Notes under the pieces: generated by a model | Seen by the model: the letters and a program-made list of their open reading frames with translations, nothing else | The model's database searches: none | What the model was told of the DNA's origin: nothing | NCBI GenBank assembly: GCA_024123955.1 | Contig: CP099652.1 | Coordinates: 2,170,001-2,234,000, forward strand | Source: Oxalobacteraceae bacterium OTU3CINTB1 | GTDB lineage: Bacteria; Pseudomonadota; Gammaproteobacteria; Burkholderiales; Burkholderiaceae_D | DNA: 64,000 nt | Reading direction: 5' to 3' | Made by a program: the position numbers and the translations under genes | Shown here: positions 63,621-64,000 of the stretch, piece by piece | Position numbering within the stretch: the stretch's first letter is position 1 | How the letters are laid out: each line of letters opens with the position of its first letter

Positions 63621-63679
63621 TGGCAGCGTAGATGCATGGGGTGCACGGGGTCTGGGGGCGAATCCACTCGGCCCGACCG
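63621..63679 (+). pseudogene. Degenerate copy of the tRNA-Pro(GGG) 3' half (att-like)
   Basis: From the D loop to the discriminator it follows the tRNA at 59656-59715, including an unbroken GCATGGGGTGCACGGGGTC block (the whole anticodon arm), with about eight to ten mismatches and one deletion elsewhere. The acceptor 5' strand is missing, and the T arm and acceptor cannot pair, so it is not a working tRNA. Confidence 0.8.
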
Positions 63680-63734
63680 ATAAAAACAGGGCTTGACGCT
63701 AAGATGGAGAAGGGCGATATCCTGCGCTTCGTGA

Positions 63735-63871
63735 TATGCGAAGTGCGTTGTTGTCGGCAAACGGATCGCAGGCCCTCACGATATCTGTGCGCGCCATCTG
63801 CAAGACCTGAAGGAAGGGCCGGCGCGCGGATTGAAGCGGAATCTGGCCGAAGCCGACAAGGCAGTAACGCT
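63735..63871 (+). pseudogene. Fragment of a phage terminase large subunit (N-terminal region)
   Basis: In the frame through 63780 the translation after a stop reads YAKCVVVGKRIAGPHDICAR then HLQDLKEGPARGLKRNLAEA. This matches my recollection of the start of HK97-type terminases (YAxxVVxGKxxAGxxxxLACxRHLxDLxEGPxRGL). No start codon or remainder of the gene is present. It lies just beyond the tRNA-like repeat. Confidence 0.55.
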
Positions 63872-64000
63872 TTATACGTTAGCCATAGCGCGCCTGCGCA
63901 ACACTAGTCCGACAAAGCCCATGCCGATCATGAACATGCCGTAAGTGCCTGGTTCCGGCACGGGGGACACGCTTTGATCGACCGTCCAGGAGGCCGACGT
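63872..64000 (-). CDS. PEP-CTERM sorting-domain protein (C-terminal part, runs off the window)
   Basis: The last 42 residues of a minus-strand protein end with SPVPEPGTYGMFMIGMGFVG followed by LVLRRR. This is the PEP-CTERM signal (VPEP motif, hydrophobic helix, basic cluster) handled by exosortase, usual in exopolysaccharide-forming proteobacteria. A short extension AMANV follows the basic cluster. The rest of the gene is outside the window. Confidence 0.9.
   Translation of the reverse strand, partial: TSASWTVDQSVSPVPEPGTYGMFMIGMGFVGLVLRRRAMANV

Larger units (their letters stand above)
59716..63679. mobile_element. Remnant of an element integrated at tRNA-Pro(GGG)
   Basis: A ~4-kb segment bounded on the left by the intact tRNA and on the right by a degenerate copy of the tRNA 3' half (63621-63679), the pattern left by tRNA-targeting integrases. 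It holds an orphan sensor kinase and brnTA; a terminase-like fragment lies just beyond it. No integrase is left, so the interpretation is an old, decayed island or prophage. Confidence 0.5.

Noticed and set aside
63621..63679. A second functional tRNA-Pro
   Set aside because: The 5' acceptor strand is missing and the acceptor and T-arm bases no longer pair.
63563..63760. Minus-strand frame of 65 codons across the brnTA operator and tRNA-like repeat
   Set aside because: It covers regulatory and tRNA-derived sequence, lacks a ribosome-binding site and any motif.
63632..63907. Open frame of 91 codons beginning inside the tRNA-like repeat
   Set aside because: Arg-rich, without recognisable domain; another frame over the same bases gives the terminase-like fragment, which explains the region better.

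Overview
The window is high-GC, densely coded Gram-negative DNA. Porin and TonB-receptor outer-membrane proteins, an RND efflux set, LolA/LpxL-like proteins, the glrK-qseG-glrR order, a PEP-CTERM C-terminus and betaproteobacterial-looking hom and alaA all suggest a betaproteobacterium. Oxalobacteraceae (Massilia/Duganella/Janthinobacterium type) is my best guess; this is inference from gene content, not from a marker gene.

Layout. 1-4.6 kb: housekeeping genes (peroxiredoxin fragment, an ArnA-like formyltransferase lacking the usual catalytic Asp, an Mth938-like protein, TTG-started alaA, hom). 4.5-8.8 kb: a glrK-qseG-glrR two-component operon next to a small periplasmic BON-domain gene. That gene has a textbook sigma-54 promoter and an upstream TGTC-N10-GACA box, so it is probably the regulator's target. 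8.8-10.5 kb: GNAT acetyltransferase, RraB-like protein and a hepT-mntA toxin-antitoxin pair. 10.5-19.3 kb: tctE/tctD, porin, TctC-like binding protein and an ABC importer. The porin and tctC promoters share an identical array of 11-bp-spaced TGAAAG repeats exactly 10 bp before the -10 box.

19.5-37.1 kb: a 20-gene, almost fully overlapping operon for an aryl polyene pigment (type II ketosynthases, two ACPs, dehydratases, ketoreductase, acyl/aryl-ACP ligase, MIO ammonia lyase, thioesterase, acyltransferases, glycosyltransferase, LolA-like carrier, MMPL exporter, phosphopantetheinyl transferase). Two points stand out: the ligase is fused to a hotdog dehydratase, and a flavin oxidoreductase carries halogenase hallmarks. 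37.1-38.9 kb: a divergent deacetylase/methyltransferase pair. 38.9-43.3 kb: a TonB receptor with two Fur-like boxes, two small membrane proteins and a PepSY protein.

43.4-45.4 kb: LplT-PlsC fusion, ended by an inverted REP-like pair that also supplies the stop codon of the convergent hydrolase. 46.5-51.8 kb: signalling genes (hybrid histidine kinase, double-domain KaiC-like ATPase, membrane diguanylate cyclase). 52.1-58.7 kb: RND efflux operon (acrA/acrB/oprM type) plus its TetR gene; a 20-bp palindrome in the promoter is the likely TetR operator. 58.8-64 kb: FAA-family hydrolase and tRNA-Pro(GGG). After these comes a ~4-kb segment with an orphan Reg_prop-type sensor kinase and brnTA. The segment is closed by a degenerate copy of the tRNA 3' half and a phage terminase fragment, so it looks like the remnant of an integrated element. 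The window ends in a PEP-CTERM gene.
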